DNA from: Bacillota bacterium
GTDB taxonomy: Bacteria > Bacillota > Dethiobacteria > Dethiobacterales > Dethiobacteraceae
DNA length: 9,011 nt
NCBI GenBank assembly: GCA_012800215.1
Contig: JAAZJT010000101.1
Location: 1 to 9,011 of the forward strand
Direction: 5' to 3'
The notes beneath the pieces were generated by a model. That model had not been told where the DNA came from, made no database searches, and saw nothing but the letters and a program-made list of their open reading frames with translations. The position numbers and the translations under genes were made by a program. This document shows, piece by piece, positions 1-6,018 of the stretch. Positions within the stretch are counted from its first letter, which is position 1. The number at the start of each line of letters is the position of its first letter.

Positions 1-23
1 AACGCCACGCTATTTTTTTATTT

Positions 24-43
24 GCCAGGAGTTTTGTCCCAGC
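24..43 (-). terminator. Weak hairpin downstream of the first URO-D gene
   Basis: On the minus strand GCTGGGA and TCCTGGC form a 7-bp stem (two G-U pairs) around the loop CAAAAC, followed by an A-rich rather than U-rich tail. It lies 45 bases past the stop of the URO-D gene ending at 88. The minus-strand text GAGGCTGGGAC resembles a short palindromic terminator-like element that I recall from several Firmicutes, here apparently decayed. No U-run follows directly, so termination activity is doubtful. The remaining bases 1-87 show no gene. Confidence 0.3.
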
Positions 44-87
44 CTCTTTACTATTATTTTTTGAAGCTAATTTTGACTATAAATTTT

Positions 88-1455
88 TTAGCAAGACATT
101 AAGAATAATCTGGCAAAGGTATCATTTTCAACAGCAAAAACCATTTCTTTGGCATTTTCCGGAGTATTGGGGAATTTCTCCAGGTAGTCTTCCCATTTTA
201 GATAGTACTTACTCTTGAATTCCGGAACTTCAGAATGTTTATAATCTGCTTTATTAAAGATTTCACCTGTTGGGGTGCCGGGGTTATCGTATACGCCGTA
301 TTCAAGAACGGTTTCGCAGACAGCGATCAAGTTTTCAAGATTAATATCGCTTAAGGAAACAGGATCTTTATCAAAACCGAAAATGTACTGTCCGCCGGGT
401 GCCATGATATCAAGCCATTCTTTTGTTTTATCAATTATTTCTGCTTTAGTGCAGGAGGTAAGATGCTTAATGGGGAAGCCTTTGCCGAGGACGAACTTCT
501 GGCCTAATTTTTCTTTGAGCTGTTTGGGATCGGTATATTCAAATGTGAAATACATACCTGTAGGTAATTCATAGACATAGTCTAAAAGGCGTGTCCAATC
601 ATGTTCCAGGAAGGCTCCGCATCTCATGCCAAGCGCGGCATAATCTGTAACGAGGCGTTGCCATGACGGCAGCCATACTTCAGCAAAATCTTTTTCTCTC
701 AAGTAAGTAGCCATATGCAGCTGGTACATGGTAACTGCTTGTCTGTTAATATTATCCAGATCAGCAGGTAAACCAATTTTATACATCAAGGGATAAACAG
801 CATCTAGTGCTTGCAGCAATTTTGTCCGATGCCTGCGGACATCTGTGCAGATGCCGGTAAAGCTTCTTAGCTGGTCTCCGATCCAGTCCATAGGCGCACG
901 CCCAAATGTGCCCCGTGGTCTGACCGGGTAACCAAATTTTTCATAGAGTTTTCCTGTCAGAGATGCTACTTTTTTGAAATATAGTTGACCCATCATTACA
1001 TCCTGAGCAAGGGCAAACATTGCTCTGCCGGGGTTAACATTAGGGTCAAGGGCTCTATAAACACGGGGTAAACATTTATCAATGATAAAGGCATAAGGGT
1101 CTGCAATTAATTCGTCATATTCTTCTTCATACATGCATTGAGTGTTTGGATGCTGCATAAACCCTGTATTGGACATAACCTTATTGATTGAATCTAAAGT
1201 TTGAGATGAAGTGGGAGTATAAACTGTCCCGCCAAAAACACAGGAATCGGAAGGTATAAGTTCGCATAATTTCTCGGCAGCTTCTTGCAGGAGAGTTGGA
1301 TCCCAATAGGCAGACTTTCTGTCAACTTTTCCGTAATCAGCGACAACAGTCAGTGCCAGGCTAATATCGATAGGCACTCTTTTGGGGATTTTATTGTCGT
1401 ATACGTCGCGGTAAATTTGTGTGCGCTCTTCGCGCATGTTTTGAACATCTTTCAT
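88..1455 (-). CDS. URO-D superfamily protein (MtaA/CmuA-like), paralog 1
   Basis: This 455-residue protein belongs by overall pattern to the uroporphyrinogen decarboxylase superfamily, which includes haem enzyme HemE and the corrinoid methyltransferases MtaA and CmuA. Visible blocks are an N-terminal RVPIDISL stretch (26-33), DQLRSF-GI--DVRR (194-208), FEYTDP (305-310), and a C-terminal barrel segment with DIMAPGG (349-355) and FDKDPVSLSDINLENL (361-376). It is about 100 residues longer than HemE or MtaA. Where MtaA has its H-x-C zinc motif this protein appears to have EHDW (284-287), and the later Cys region reads FGFDK (359-363). Methyl transfer is therefore inferred from family context only. 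ATG is supported by GGAGG at 1464-1468, eight bases away. It has no signal peptide and should be cytoplasmic. Its close paralog lies 199 bases upstream. No corrinoid protein or HemE-pathway gene adjoins it. Confidence 0.8.
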   Translation of the reverse strand: MKDVQNMREERTQIYRDVYDNKIPKRVPIDISLALTVVADYGKVDRKSAYWDPTLLQEAAEKLCELIPSDSCVFGGTVYTPTSSQTLDSINKVMSNTGFMQHPNTQCMYEEEYDELIADPYAFIIDKCLPRVYRALDPNVNPGRAMFALAQDVMMGQLYFKKVASLTGKLYEKFGYPVRPRGTFGRAPMDWIGDQLRSFTGICTDVRRHRTKLLQALDAVYPLMYKIGLPADLDNINRQAVTMYQLHMATYLREKDFAEVWLPSWQRLVTDYAALGMRCGAFLEHDWTRLLDYVYELPTGMYFTFEYTDPKQLKEKLGQKFVLGKGFPIKHLTSCTKAEIIDKTKEWLDIMAPGGQYIFGFDKDPVSLSDINLENLIAVCETVLEYGVYDNPGTPTGEIFNKADYKHSEVPEFKSKYYLKWEDYLEKFPNTPENAKEMVFAVENDTFARLFLMSC

Positions 1456-1488
1456 CGTGTAAGCCTCCTTTAATTATTTAGATTTGTT

Positions 1489-1517
1489 AGTTAATGCATA
1501 AACACCTAAGTGTTCAA
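1489..1517 (-). promoter_or_regulatory. Candidate promoter/operator of URO-D paralog 1
   Basis: On the minus strand TTGAAC (1512-1517) is followed 17 bases later by TTAACT (1489-1494). The spacer holds the dyad AACAC-TTAG-GTGTT (1501-1514), which abuts TTATGCATTA (1492-1501). The same layout occurs upstream of paralog 2 (3044-3072), which is the main support. The -10 match is poor (3 of 6), so this block may be an operator rather than a core promoter. The predicted leader would be about 27 bases. Confidence 0.35.
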
Positions 1518-1527
1518 GCATTTTTGA

Positions 1528-1560
1528 GAATTATAAGAAAAAGTTTTAGCCTTATAATTC
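1528..1560. repeat. 10-bp perfect inverted repeat between the URO-D paralogs
   Basis: GAATTATAAG (1528-1537) and CTTATAATTC (1551-1560) are perfect reverse complements around a 13-base loop. Each arm contains a TATAAT-like core, so it could be an operator, a -10 element or an AT-rich hairpin. It lies just upstream of the putative promoter of paralog 1. No U-run follows on either strand, so it is not a typical terminator. Confidence 0.5.
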
Positions 1561-1599
1561 TAACTATTAAAAACATTCGACAGATAACATTAAAAACCT

Positions 1600-1626
1600 T
1601 TAATTAATGACAACTTCATTAATTAA
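1600..1626 (-). terminator. AT-rich hairpin downstream of URO-D paralog 2
   Basis: TTAATTAATGA (1600-1610) and TCATTAATTAA (1616-1626) form a perfect 11-bp stem with a 5-base loop, 28 bases past the stop of paralog 2. On the minus strand the stem is followed by AGGTTTTTAATG, a short U-run. The stem is almost GC-free, so it would be a weak terminator at best and may allow read-through into paralog 1. Confidence 0.4.
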
Positions 1627-1654
1627 GCGTCTTTCCTTTTAAATTGAAACAGTA

Positions 1655-3019
1655 CTATACCAGCAGAAACATCATGTCTATAAAAGTCATATGTTCTAAT
1701 TCCAGCAGTTTGTCAAGCCCGTAAGCAGGGATTTCAGGAGAGGCAGCTTTTAATTGCTTAGGTGCCTGGTAGTATTTCGATGTAAAATCACTGGAAGGTG
1801 TCATTTTGTAATCGTCTTGATTAAACTGCAGCCCTGTTTCTTCGCCGTAATTGTCATAAACGGCATAATCCCGCACAAACTCTGTCAGAGCACAAAGGTT
1901 GTCCAGATTGATATCTGCCAAGGAAAGGGGGCTTTTATCCATGCAGAACATGTATTTGCCGCCTGGAGCCATGATATCAATTAATTCTTTGGCTTTATCA
2001 ATAACTTGCTGCCTGGTGCCGTTTTTCACAAGTGAGATCGGGTATAGGCCTGTTAGTATGTGTTTTTTACCGAGTTTTTCTTTGATAATTTTTGGATCAC
2101 CATATTCAAACATTATAATTGTGTTTGTGGGTAAATCAACCAGATAATCTAAATATCTCATCCAGTCATCTTCACAGAAAATAAACATCTTAATGCCAAG
2201 TGAGGCATACTCTTCAATTTGTTGTTTAAAAGTCGGATAGAATAGTTTGGCGAAATCTTTTTCCCGCATAAAAGTAGGCATATGCATCATATTACCGACT
2301 ATGCTAAATTCATTATAATTCAGGGGCAAGCCTTTTTGAAACATGATTGGGTATAGTGCATCGCAGGCGGCGGCAACTTTGTCCGGTATGCGACGTACAT
2401 CCATACTAATGCCGGAAAAACTTCTTAGCTGGTCAGCCAAAAAATCAAAAGGTGCCGAGGTATTGCCTCCGGGAGCCAATGCGCGGAAAGAAGTATAGCC
2501 ATATTTTTCTGTCAGGTAACGGGATATTTGAGCAGATTCGGCAAGGGCGTTATTGCGGGCACGAAATGCTTTAAATAGGCTAATTGCTGATTGTATTGGG
2601 TCATTTTGGCAGAGTGCTTTATGTTGCCGTGGGACAACACGCTCCATTAAACAATCATAGGGGTTCTCAATTAAATAATCGTAGTCTTCCGGCAGCATCC
2701 CTACTACTTCGGGGTGCTGAATAAAACCGTTTTTGCCCATTTGGTAGTTTTGTGACTTTAAAATATGATAAAAAGAAGGAAAACGGATGGTGCCACCATA
2801 GGGGCAGTTGTCAGAAAACAGTGTTTGACACATTTTTTCAGCGGCATCTTTTAGTATGGAGGGTCCCCATAATGCTTCTTTGGGATCAATTTTACCGAAG
2901 TTGGCGATGCAGTGTAAATCCAGGGAGATATTAATGGGTACCCTGTGAGGCATTTTTCCGCTCAAAATTGCCTTATAGTTCTCTATTCTTTCCTGTTGTC
3001 TTGCTTTTGCATCATTCAT
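1655..3019 (-). CDS. URO-D superfamily protein (MtaA/CmuA-like), paralog 2
   Basis: This protein of 454 residues is collinear with paralog 1 and shares RVPI-ISL (26-33), MREKDFA (251-257), DQLRSF-GI--DVRR (196-210), FEYGDP (304-309) and DIMAPGG-Y-F--DK (348-362). By eye, identity is around 40%. At the MtaA H-x-C position it reads CEDDW (282-286), against EHDW in paralog 1, and a Cys (359) sits where paralog 1 has Gly. The two copies may therefore bind metal or substrate differently. I chose ATG at 3019: the ribosome binding site AAGGTAGGTG (3027-3036) lies seven bases from it. An in-frame TTG at 3022 would add one residue but sits only four bases away. It is probably cytoplasmic. The true substrate is unknown, and decarboxylation of uroporphyrinogen is unlikely given the extra length and divergent motifs. 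It is the upstream member of the pair and could be co-transcribed with paralog 1. Confidence 0.8.
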   Translation of the reverse strand: MNDAKARQQERIENYKAILSGKMPHRVPINISLDLHCIANFGKIDPKEALWGPSILKDAAEKMCQTLFSDNCPYGGTIRFPSFYHILKSQNYQMGKNGFIQHPEVVGMLPEDYDYLIENPYDCLMERVVPRQHKALCQNDPIQSAISLFKAFRARNNALAESAQISRYLTEKYGYTSFRALAPGGNTSAPFDFLADQLRSFSGISMDVRRIPDKVAAACDALYPIMFQKGLPLNYNEFSIVGNMMHMPTFMREKDFAKLFYPTFKQQIEEYASLGIKMFIFCEDDWMRYLDYLVDLPTNTIIMFEYGDPKIIKEKLGKKHILTGLYPISLVKNGTRQQVIDKAKELIDIMAPGGKYMFCMDKSPLSLADINLDNLCALTEFVRDYAVYDNYGEETGLQFNQDDYKMTPSSDFTSKYYQAPKQLKAASPEIPAYGLDKLLELEHMTFIDMMFLLV

Positions 3020-3043
3020 CAATTCACACCTACCTTTTTTAAT

Positions 3044-3072
3044 TAATAATGCATAATGGTTAAATAAACCAA
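3044..3072 (-). promoter_or_regulatory. Candidate promoter/operator of URO-D paralog 2
   Basis: Minus-strand TTGGTT (3067-3072) is followed after 17 bases by TTATTA (3044-3049). The dyad GGTT-TATTT-AACC (3058-3070) lies between them, next to TTATGCATTA (3047-3056). This matches the arrangement upstream of paralog 1. The predicted start site (about 3037) would almost touch the ribosome binding site at 3027-3036. The conserved block may therefore be an operator, with the real promoter elsewhere; a TATAAT at 3093-3098 lacks a -35 box. Confidence 0.33.
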
Positions 3073-3130
3073 AAGCCAGCGTTCTAAATCCTATTATAAT
3101 ATAGATAATTTAAAAAAGGTAGATTTGTTG

Positions 3131-3181
3131 CAAAATAGGAAAATATTCTGCCATTATAACGCAGAATATTTTCCTATTTTG
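3131..3181. repeat. Perfect 21-bp inverted repeat (long AT-rich hairpin)
   Basis: Positions 3131-3151 and 3161-3181 are exact reverse complements with a 9-base loop (CATTATAAC). It lies between the tRNA terminator and URO-D paralog 2. On the minus strand the loop contains TTATAATG, a possible -10 element. An adjoining smaller hairpin, GTGCT (3182-3186) with AGCAC (3193-3197), has flanking TTTT/AAAA that could extend it into the right arm of the long repeat. The two structures would then compete. It could be a terminator, an operator or a small mobile-element remnant; I cannot tell which. Confidence 0.6.
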
Positions 3182-3229
3182 GTGCTTGTTATAGCACAAA
3201 ACCTGTGACTTTTATGATCCTGCAAAAAT

Positions 3230-3264
3230 AAAAACCCCATAACCTCGATGGTTAAAGGGTTTTT
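3230..3264 (-). terminator. Rho-independent terminator of the tRNA unit
   Basis: On the minus strand AAAAACCC (3257-3264) pairs with GGGTTTTT (3230-3237). After a 2x2 internal loop, TAACC (3250-3254) pairs with GGTTA (3240-3244) around a 5-base loop. A U-rich tail (TTTTTATTTTT) follows. It sits 12 bases past the tRNA CCA end, so it ends the tRNA transcript and probably read-through from acuA. Confidence 0.8.
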
Positions 3265-3276
3265 AGTGTTCTAGGA

Positions 3277-3352
3277 TGGTGGGGCTAACTGGGATCGAAC
3301 CAGTGGCCTCTTGAATGCGAACCAAGTGCTCTCCCGACTGAGCTACACGCCC
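3277..3352 (-). tRNA. tRNA-Ala(CGC) with an abnormal acceptor stem
   Basis: This 76-nt cloverleaf has encoded CCA (3277-3279) and discriminator A73. The D stem is GCTC/GAGC. The anticodon stem CTTGG/TCAAG encloses the loop TTCGCAT, giving anticodon CGC (reads Ala codon GCG). The variable loop has 5 nt, and the T arm is a perfect ACTGG/CCAGT with loop TTCGATC. The anticodon arm and variable region resemble Firmicute tRNA-Ala(GGC). The acceptor stem is odd: GGGCGTG against TAGCCCC gives pairs 1-72, 2-71, 3-70 and 6-67 and a wobble at 7-66, but C4-C69 and G5-G68 do not pair. Position 3:70 is G-C, not the G-U wobble that AlaRS normally requires. It may be a minor isoacceptor, a decaying gene or a tRNA with another role. 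It starts 24 bases after the acuA stop and may be co-transcribed with it. Confidence 0.85.
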
Positions 3353-3376
3353 TTGATGCTTTATCATTTTATATTA

Positions 3377-4054
3377 TTAGCTGGAAAAAATTAAGGAGTG
3401 CCCCTTTCTGTCCAGGTAGCAAATGGAGTCAAATTTGGCACGTGTTTCTGCATCAACTAAGGAGCCAACGCGTACTGAAAGTAGATTCGCAGGGTGGCTG
3501 CAAATATCTGGGTCATCTGTCAGTTTAGTCTCGAATCCACCTTTTGCCAAAAGATCCTGCATAAGCTGGCGGTAGTGCCAAGTGTTAAGTTTCATGCCGC
3601 GGATATCCCAAAACCAGTAACATTCTAATGAAATAATAATTTTATCCTCCAATAGGCTGTTGGTAAAGGGTATTTCCACCAGAGCAGTGGCGATTCCCTT
3701 CCCCCGCCAGGCACGGGAAACTTCAATGGCGCCTAATTCTAAAAGATTAGCAATGCCGGCATGAGCCCAACGCTCAAATTCCGGGTAATGAAAGGTAATA
3801 TAGCCGACAATTGTTTGGTTTATATGAGCCAAGTATACGAGGCCTTCTGGTAATGCTGCAATTTGTGCAAGCGCCCGCTGTTGGTCTTTTGGCTGCCTGA
3901 ATTGATGTAAGCCCGCACAAATATTCAAGCTGATAATATTTTCCCTTGATACAGGGCCTTCCACAGTGACACAGCCGCAATCTGTGAGAAGGTGGCGTTC
4001 TGAATAGATAAGCTTTTCCTTTTGCTGCTTATTACTATAGCATTGAGAATTCAT
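3377..4054 (-). CDS. acuA: AcuA-like GNAT protein acetyltransferase
   Basis: The 225-residue sequence closely resembles Bacillus AcuA, the GNAT acetyltransferase that acetylates and inactivates acetyl-CoA synthetase AcsA. Recognised blocks are VEGPVS (31-36), the LPEG segment (68-71), TIVGYITFHYPEFERW (81-96), and ELGAIEVSRAWRGKGIA (106-122) with the acetyl-CoA loop R117-x-x-G120-x-A122. Further blocks are ECYWFWDIRGMK (144-155) and DDPDICSHPANLL (180-192). Length is near the Bacillus protein, with a slightly longer N terminus (about 12 residues). ATG is supported by GGAAGGTGA at 4059-4067. In Bacillus acuA lies in an operon with acuB and acuC (the deacetylase); here neither follows, and the next gene is a tRNA. 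The likely role is post-translational control of acetate activation in the cytoplasm. This is inferred from homology, and acsA is not in the window. Confidence 0.85.
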   Translation of the reverse strand: MNSQCYSNKQQKEKLIYSERHLLTDCGCVTVEGPVSRENIISLNICAGLHQFRQPKDQQRALAQIAALPEGLVYLAHINQTIVGYITFHYPEFERWAHAGIANLLELGAIEVSRAWRGKGIATALVEIPFTNSLLEDKIIISLECYWFWDIRGMKLNTWHYRQLMQDLLAKGGFETKLTDDPDICSHPANLLSVRVGSLVDAETRAKFDSICYLDRKGHSLIFSS

Positions 4055-4089
4055 CGCGTCACCTTCCTTTTGTTAATCTTCCTACTTAT

Positions 4090-4118
4090 ATTATACTTAC
4101 TTTTCAGTAATATTCTAA
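4090..4118 (-). promoter_or_regulatory. Candidate sigma-A promoter of acuA
   Basis: A perfect minus-strand TATAAT (4090-4095) has a weak TTAGAA (4113-4118) 17 bases upstream. The predicted start is about 30 bases before the acuA ATG. The spacer contains a small dyad, TTACT-TTTC-AGTAA on the plus strand (4097-4110), that could bind a repressor. The weak -35 keeps confidence moderate. Confidence 0.5.
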
Positions 4119-4226
4119 CACAAACTTAATAAGGAAAAAAGAAAAGAGCAATAAAAATTGATTTTTCAGCAGATATCAACTAATATATTATTGCTTATTA
4201 AAAAAAATAATCTTTACGACAAGTTT

Positions 4227-4256
4227 TGCTAAATTTTTTAGCATAAATTTGCTAAA
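4227..4256 (+). promoter_or_regulatory. Three alternating TGCTAAA half-sites upstream of the kinase
   Basis: TGCTAAA (4227-4233), TTTAGCA (4237-4243) and TGCTAAA (4250-4256) form two overlapping inverted repeats that share the middle heptamer, with gaps of 3 and 6 bases. They lie 40-70 bases upstream of the kinase start. The layout suggests binding of a dimeric regulator. They are not Spo0A boxes. I could not place a convincing -35/-10 pair for the kinase. Confidence 0.45.
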
Positions 4257-4295
4257 ATAGTACAAGGTGTCTAATATATTTTTGGAGGCATTATA

Positions 4296-5378
4296 ATGAA
4301 TTTAGCTGCACCGTTATTTAAACCATGTTTGTCAAAAGAGTTTTGGCATACTTTTACTAATCTTGTTGTTAGCAATACTTCTGCAGCCATTATTGCTATC
4401 GATAAGAAAGGAAATGTAATCTTTTTTAACAGACAAGCTGAACTTGTTTTTGGGAAAAATGAGCAGGAAGTATTAGGAAAACAACTCACCAGTGTTTTTG
4501 CACATCTTGCCGAACATGAGCACTACCTACTTATGGCTTTAAAAACTGGCCGGGGGATGACTGACGTGGAAACAAATTTTTGCCCTTATACAGATAGAGA
4601 GGGTGTTTTTGTCCACAGTGTTGCCTTGGTAAAAACTGCACTGGGTATAGATGGGGCTATCTGGATGCGTAAAGACTTTACTGATCTGCGCCGCTTTCAG
4701 CAGGAAATAAATAATGCTGAAGTACAAGCAATAGTCAGTCAGATTGCTGCCGGAGCAGCACATGAAATTCGTAATCCTTTAACAACAGCTAGAGGATATC
4801 TTCAATTGGCTCAGAAAAAAACCGATTCAGAGATAGCGCCATATATAGCCGGTGCTCTCGAGGAAATAATGGAAATTGAAAGCATTATTGCTAATTTGTT
4901 GTCTTTATTCCGCCCTCGTTCCACAAGTCTTCAATTTGTCCCCCTAAATGGTTTAATTAAAAAGTTATTACGCCTTGTAGAGAATGCTGGCCTTTTTAAT
5001 AATATTGTTATCAGAACTATTTTGGACAAACATGTCCCCCTTTGTCTTTTAGATGCTAAACTAATCAAGCATGCCATTTTAAATGTACTTCGTAATGCCA
5101 TAGAAGCCATGCCTAATGGGGGATCCCTAACTGTAAAAACTTCTTATGATACTGATGCTGAATTAATCTGTATCAACATTTCTGACACTGGTAAAGGAAT
5201 CGAGCCTGACTATTTACCTGAAATTATTAAACCATTTTATTCTACCAAAAAGCAAGGATCGGGCTTAGGACTGACACTTGCAAACCGAATTATTCATCAC
5301 CACAATGGTAGTTTGGAAATAAAGAGTACTTATGGCCAGGGAACATCAGTACTATTATACTTACCAGTTTCGCAATAA
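4296..5378 (+). CDS. Soluble orphan sensor histidine kinase (PAS-HisKA-HATPase)
   Basis: The 360-residue protein has a PAS-like sensor domain (about 20-130; AIIAIDKKGNVIFFNRQAE). A HisKA dimerisation domain follows with the H-box AAHEIRNPL and phospho-acceptor His156. The HATPase domain has N-box NVLRNAIEA (263-271), G1 DTGKGI (297-302), F-box PFYSTK (313-318) and G2 GSGLGL (321-326). No membrane segment is visible, so it should sense a cytoplasmic signal. The layout resembles sporulation-type and other orphan kinases of Firmicutes. A role in feeding a phosphorelay to Spo0A is possible but unproven. ATG has GGAGG (4284-4288) seven bases upstream. No response regulator adjoins it: acuA is divergent upstream and a terminator follows. 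The upstream heptamer array suggests regulated expression. Confidence 0.92.
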   Translation: MNLAAPLFKPCLSKEFWHTFTNLVVSNTSAAIIAIDKKGNVIFFNRQAELVFGKNEQEVLGKQLTSVFAHLAEHEHYLLMALKTGRGMTDVETNFCPYTDREGVFVHSVALVKTALGIDGAIWMRKDFTDLRRFQQEINNAEVQAIVSQIAAGAAHEIRNPLTTARGYLQLAQKKTDSEIAPYIAGALEEIMEIESIIANLLSLFRPRSTSLQFVPLNGLIKKLLRLVENAGLFNNIVIRTILDKHVPLCLLDAKLIKHAILNVLRNAIEAMPNGGSLTVKTSYDTDAELICINISDTGKGIEPDYLPEIIKPFYSTKKQGSGLGLTLANRIIHHHNGSLEIKSTYGQGTSVLLYLPVSQ

Positions 5379-5389
5379 ATGTAAAGAAT

Positions 5390-5425
5390 AGCCACAATCC
5401 TGGTATGGAAAAGTGGCTGTTTTTT
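5390..5425 (+). terminator. Terminator of the histidine kinase gene
   Basis: AGCCAC (5390-5395) pairs with GTGGCT (5413-5418) across a 17-base loop, followed by GTTTTTT. It begins 11 bases after the kinase stop. The stem is short and the loop large, but the position and the U-run fit an intrinsic terminator. Confidence 0.65.
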
Positions 5426-5443
5426 GTTCACTGCTATCAATAC

Positions 5444-5486
5444 AAAGTAAAATGGCTGCACTTATAGGGTACAGCCATTTTACTTT
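5444..5486. terminator. Bidirectional terminator between convergent genes
   Basis: Positions 5444-5458 and 5472-5486 form a perfect 15-bp stem with a 13-base loop. On the plus strand the stem ends in TTTTACTTTTT, and on the minus strand in TTTTACTTTG. It starts immediately after the stop of the 124-aa minus-strand gene and also backs up the kinase terminator. Confidence 0.8.
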
Positions 5487-5861
5487 TTAATGCTGAGAAC
5501 GTCCAAATGTCCATACGAGAGGCTTTTTCGTTTTTGTGCCAGCATCAATGTCCGGAGCAGTAGTATCGGTATTTTCGGTTATTGTTTGCTGCAGTAATGC
5601 CAATTCTGCTGGAGTAGTTGCAGAAGATGCAGGGTTGGTACTGGCAGGAAGTTGTGCATTTTCTTCTCCATTGAGTAATTTAATGATGACCGAACAGAGA
5701 GTTTTTAAATGTTCGCGCTCTTCTGCTACCAACTGTGCAATAATTTCTTTTATTTTATAAGAGCCACCATAATTTCGGGCAAATTCCTGGTAACGAATAA
5801 CTCGCTGCACCTTTTTTTTGTAAAGCTCCGTTAGTTCAGCTACCACATTATTATTTGCCAT
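5487..5861 (-). CDS. Small protein with possible degenerate ferritin-like helical hairpin
   Basis: This is a 124-residue protein that I do not recognise as a named family. Residues 6-64 look like two helices joined at YGGSYK, the second containing E48-x-x-H51 as in ferritin-like/rubrerythrin helices. Aligned by eye on the neighbouring 65-aa protein, the first-helix Glu ligand is replaced by Arg20; Glu26 lies nearby but out of register. The site may not bind a di-iron centre. Residues 65-115 are rich in Ala, Thr and Pro and probably disordered, ending in a basic-aromatic tail (KKPLVWTFGRSQH). It has no signal peptide. ATG has AGGAGG (5869-5874) seven bases upstream. It is divergent from the 65-aa ferritin-like gene with 157 bases between, which suggests shared regulation. 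A structural or spore-associated role is possible. Confidence 0.75.
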   Translation of the reverse strand: MANNNVVAELTELYKKKVQRVIRYQEFARNYGGSYKIKEIIAQLVAEEREHLKTLCSVIIKLLNGEENAQLPASTNPASSATTPAELALLQQTITENTDTTAPDIDAGTKTKKPLVWTFGRSQH

Positions 5862-5934
5862 CTATATTCCTCCTTGGGGAGATCTTCTGCTATATTGTAT
5901 TGTAAAAAATGATAGATGACACAGATATAGACAG

Positions 5935-5968
5935 CAGTATTGCTATTGTAGCATACTGAGCTAGTATG
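5935..5968. repeat. Overlapping dyads in the divergent ferritin-like intergenic region
   Basis: CAGTAT-T-GCTA (5935-5945) mirrors TAGCATACTG (5949-5958) with one bulged base. CATACT (5952-5957) also mirrors AGTATG (5963-5968). The middle half-site is shared, giving three alternating AGTAT-type half-sites. They lie between the two divergent starts, close to the plus-strand gene, and could be an operator serving both genes. No clear -35/-10 pair is visible. Confidence 0.4.
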
Positions 5969-6018
5969 GAATATATATTTATTGACCCCTACATAAATAG
6001 GAGGGGGGTGGATAAATA

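Noticed and set aside
275..574. 99-codon plus-strand open frame inside URO-D paralog 1
   Set aside because: It lies antisense to a clear protein family gene, has no good ribosome binding site and gives no recognisable protein.
88..3019. Genuine HemE (uroporphyrinogen decarboxylase) genes
   Set aside because: Both proteins are about 100 residues too long, are duplicated, have no haem or sirohaem pathway neighbours and lack the usual HemE N-terminal motif.
3023..3229. Possible cobalamin riboswitch or T-box upstream of the URO-D genes
   Set aside because: I looked for B12-box and T-box-like conserved motifs because the family can be corrinoid-linked. Only AT-rich inverted repeats are present.
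4249..4277. TTGCTA-17-TAATAT as a promoter for the histidine kinase
   Set aside because: The start site would fall on the ribosome binding site (4284-4288), leaving almost no leader. The -35 lies within the heptamer array.
4271..4489. Minus-strand open frame over the kinase start
   Set aside because: It overlaps the supported PAS domain coding region and the kinase ribosome binding site; low-complexity shadow.
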